From: Alistipes sp.
GTDB lineage: Bacteria > Bacteroidota > Bacteroidia > Bacteroidales > Rikenellaceae
Reading direction: 5' to 3'
Assembly (NCBI GenBank): GCA_017621455.1
Contig: JAGATC010000010.1
Location: 1 to 64,000 of the forward strand
Length of the DNA: 64,000 nt
Made by a program: the position numbers and the translations under genes. Below are positions 62,611 through 64,000 of the stretch, piece after piece (the stretch's first letter is position 1; each line of letters starts with the position of its first letter). Under the pieces are notes generated by a model, which searched no databases, was not told where the DNA came from, and worked only from the letters and a program-made list of their open reading frames with translations.

Positions 62611-63204
62611 ATGTCTAAGCTATTAAATGATGTGTGCTCGGAGTTGCAGCGCCTGCCAGGTATAGGTCGCCGCACGGCACTACGCCTCGCTATGCACATA
62701 CTAAAGATGGAGCCCGAGACCGTAGATTCACTCTCCGAGAGCATTGCCCGCTTCCGCCACGATATACGCTACTGCCGAGGCTGCAACAACCTCTCAGATG
62801 GTGACCTATGTCCTATATGCTCCGACATGGGGCGCGACCACTCGACGATATGTGTTGTGGAGCAGGTTGCCGACCTTATGTCTATAGAGAATACGGGGCA
62901 GTATCGTGGCATATACCATGTTCTTGGTGGTGTTATCTCGCCAATGCAGGGTGTTGGTCCCTCCGACCTTAAGATAGACTTGTTGTGCGACAAGCTGCTT
63001 ACGGGCAGCGTCAAGGAGGTAATCATAGCCATCTCCACCTCGGTTGAGGGTGAGACAACGCTCTTCTACCTTATGAGCCGTCTTAAGGCATTCCCCGACG
63101 TTAAGGTGACGACCATCGCCCGCGGTATAGGCTTTGGTGACGAGCTGGAGTATGTCGACGAGCTAACCATCACACATGCACTGCTGAATCGTCGCGAGGT
63201 TTAA
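62611..63204 (+). CDS. recR: Recombination mediator RecR
   Basis: RecR works with RecO and RecF to load RecA at gaps. The 197-residue product has the N-terminal helix-hairpin-helix (LPGIGRRTALRLA), a four-Cys zinc finger (YCRGCNNLSDGDLCPIC), and a Toprim domain (ICVVEQVADLMSIENTG). The length is standard. It ends the batD-batE-recR run with a shared hairpin terminator. Confidence 0.93.
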   Translation: MSKLLNDVCSELQRLPGIGRRTALRLAMHILKMEPETVDSLSESIARFRHDIRYCRGCNNLSDGDLCPICSDMGRDHSTICVVEQVADLMSIENTGQYRGIYHVLGGVISPMQGVGPSDLKIDLLCDKLLTGSVKEVIIAISTSVEGETTLFYLMSRLKAFPDVKVTTIARGIGFGDELEYVDELTITHALLNRREV

Positions 63205-63225
63205 TGCCTGCCTTATAAATATAAT

Positions 63226-63258
63226 AAGTGCCGACATGGGTTTTCCGTGCCGGCACTT
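63226..63258. terminator. Bidirectional terminator between recR and the M13 peptidase gene
   Basis: AAGTGCCG at 63226-63233 begins a 14-position stem that pairs with 63245-63258 (ending CGGCACTT), with one mismatch and one wobble. It is flanked by A/T on both sides and suits both convergent genes. Confidence 0.8.
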
Positions 63259-63278
63259 AATTATATAATGTGGTAGAA

Positions 63279-64000
63279 CTACCAGATAACTACGCGCTCC
63301 TCAACAGGCATATACATAGCATCCTCCTCCGTAATACCAAAGGCATCGTAGAATGACTGGATGTTACGCAACGTAGCGTTTACACGGTTGCGGCCAAGCG
63401 AGTGAACGTCAACCTTAGTAAGGCGCTCCTTCTCCTGGTCAGTGATGTTCTGAGCCCAGAGGGTTGCATAGCCGATGTAGAAGCGCTGCTCACCTGTGAA
63501 GCCGTCGACATCAGCGGGACGACCCTCAGCCCATGCGTAGTCGGTAAGACCTGTAAAGGCGAGACGGAGACCACCCTGGTCAGCGATATTCTCACCCAAC
63601 GAGAACTTACCATCGGCAAACAAGCCTGGAAGAATCTCAATAGCATTGAACTGGTCTACAAGCACCTGAGTCTTAGCCTCAAACGCTGCGCGATCCTCCT
63701 TTGTCCACCAGTCGTTCATATTACCATACTTATCGAACTGCGAGCCCTGGTCGTCGAAGCCGTGAGTCATCTCATGTGCGATAACCACGCCGATAGCACC
63801 ATAGTTTACAGCATCGTCAGCATCGGGGTTGTAGAAAGGAGGCTGAAGAATAGCTGCGGGGAAGCAAATCTCGTTGGTTGTAGGCATGTAGTATGCGTTA
63901 ACCATCTGTGGGGGCATCATCCACTTCTCGCGGTCTACGGGCTTGCCTACCTCGCTCATCGAGTCGGCAGTATACCAGCGGTTAGCCTCAACAACATTTG
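63279..64000 (-). CDS. M13-family (neprilysin/PepO-like) zinc metallopeptidase, C-terminal part, cut by window end
   Basis: The visible 240 or so residues are the catalytic C-terminal portion; the frame is open through 64000 and the start lies outside the window, so an ATG at 63959 is not the true start. The zinc motif is HEMTH (in AHEMTHGFDDQG), the third ligand lies in ENIADQGG, and NAYYMP contributes to substrate binding. The family's usual C-terminal CRVW ending is here VVIW, without the Cys. These peptidases act on short peptides and are usually exported lipoproteins in Bacteroidales. Confidence 0.92.
   Translation of the reverse strand, partial: NVVEANRWYTADSMSEVGKPVDREKWMMPPQMVNAYYMPTTNEICFPAAILQPPFYNPDADDAVNYGAIGVVIAHEMTHGFDDQGSQFDKYGNMNDWWTKEDRAAFEAKTQVLVDQFNAIEILPGLFADGKFSLGENIADQGGLRLAFTGLTDYAWAEGRPADVDGFTGEQRFYIGYATLWAQNITDQEKERLTKVDVHSLGRNRVNATLRNIQSFYDAFGITEEDAMYMPVEERVVIW

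Noticed and set aside
1..64000. CRISPR arrays, insertion sequences, prophage or integrative elements
   Set aside because: I found no regularly spaced direct repeats, transposase, integrase or phage genes; the repeats seen are short intergenic motifs.

Overview
This window reads as one contiguous piece of a Bacteroidales chromosome, probably from a Rikenellaceae/Alistipes-like lineage (the order is well supported, the genus is a guess). Three things point there. Promoters are of the Bacteroidetes type: a TAnnTTTG -7 box, sometimes with a TTG or TTTG box about 19-20 bases upstream. Recognisable Shine-Dalgarno sequences are scarce. The gene content is also typical: uppS-bamA-ompH-ompH, a NagB/PIG-L fusion, BatD/BatE, reverse rubrerythrin, and TPR regulators with a membrane segment and a C-terminal helical domain. 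I see no rRNA, tRNA, CRISPR array, insertion sequence or prophage. Nearly all genes are housekeeping.

Layout. 0.4-5 kb: a membrane protein, then tig, clpP and clpX (chaperone and protease). 5-10 kb: a small secreted PPC-like protein, a membrane-anchored LytTR regulator, and fabH-fabF-fabG. 10-14.4 kb: a type I pullulanase lipoprotein, a TPR lipoprotein regulator, and a structured non-coding stretch. 14.4-26.4 kb (minus strand): an MsbA-like ABC exporter, a DHH phosphoesterase, a very AT-rich 575-base gap, Mrp, SppA, two Skp/OmpH chaperones, BamA, UppS and NadK, which together form an envelope-biogenesis block. 26.4-34.8 kb (plus): pdxJ, cca, a second PPC-like gene, a membrane phosphoesterase, an unknown membrane protein, metG and ilvE. 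35-41.5 kb (minus): pheS, a TPR protein, an EnvC-like protein, ybeY and mnmG. 41.7-50 kb: fba on plus, then on minus NagB/PIG-L, nagB, apt, recG and a zinc-ribbon membrane protein. 50-53 kb: reverse rubrerythrin, a membrane protein and a secreted phosphoesterase. 53-64 kb (plus): dnaX, tyrS, folB, an NSS transporter, class I fumarase, batD, batE and recR, then the C-terminal part of an M13 peptidase on minus, cut by the window edge.

Most of the interest lies in signals rather than genes. dnaX carries an A10 run whose two alternative frames both stop within a few codons, so it probably makes a short gamma-like product besides tau. A perfect parS-type palindrome lies next to mnmG, with a one-mismatch second copy inside ilvE. 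Together with an AT-rich gap holding DnaA-box-like sequences about 17 kb away, this suggests an origin-proximal region. Other non-coding structures are a candidate small RNA unit (13.9-14.2 kb), a three-way-junction leader before metG, a 128-base palindromic element after fumarase, and interlocked nadK/pdxJ promoters. Two genes, dnaX and the TPR regulator, look leaderless. The two PPC-like genes share a nearly identical promoter, leader and signal-peptide module although they lie 24 kb apart.
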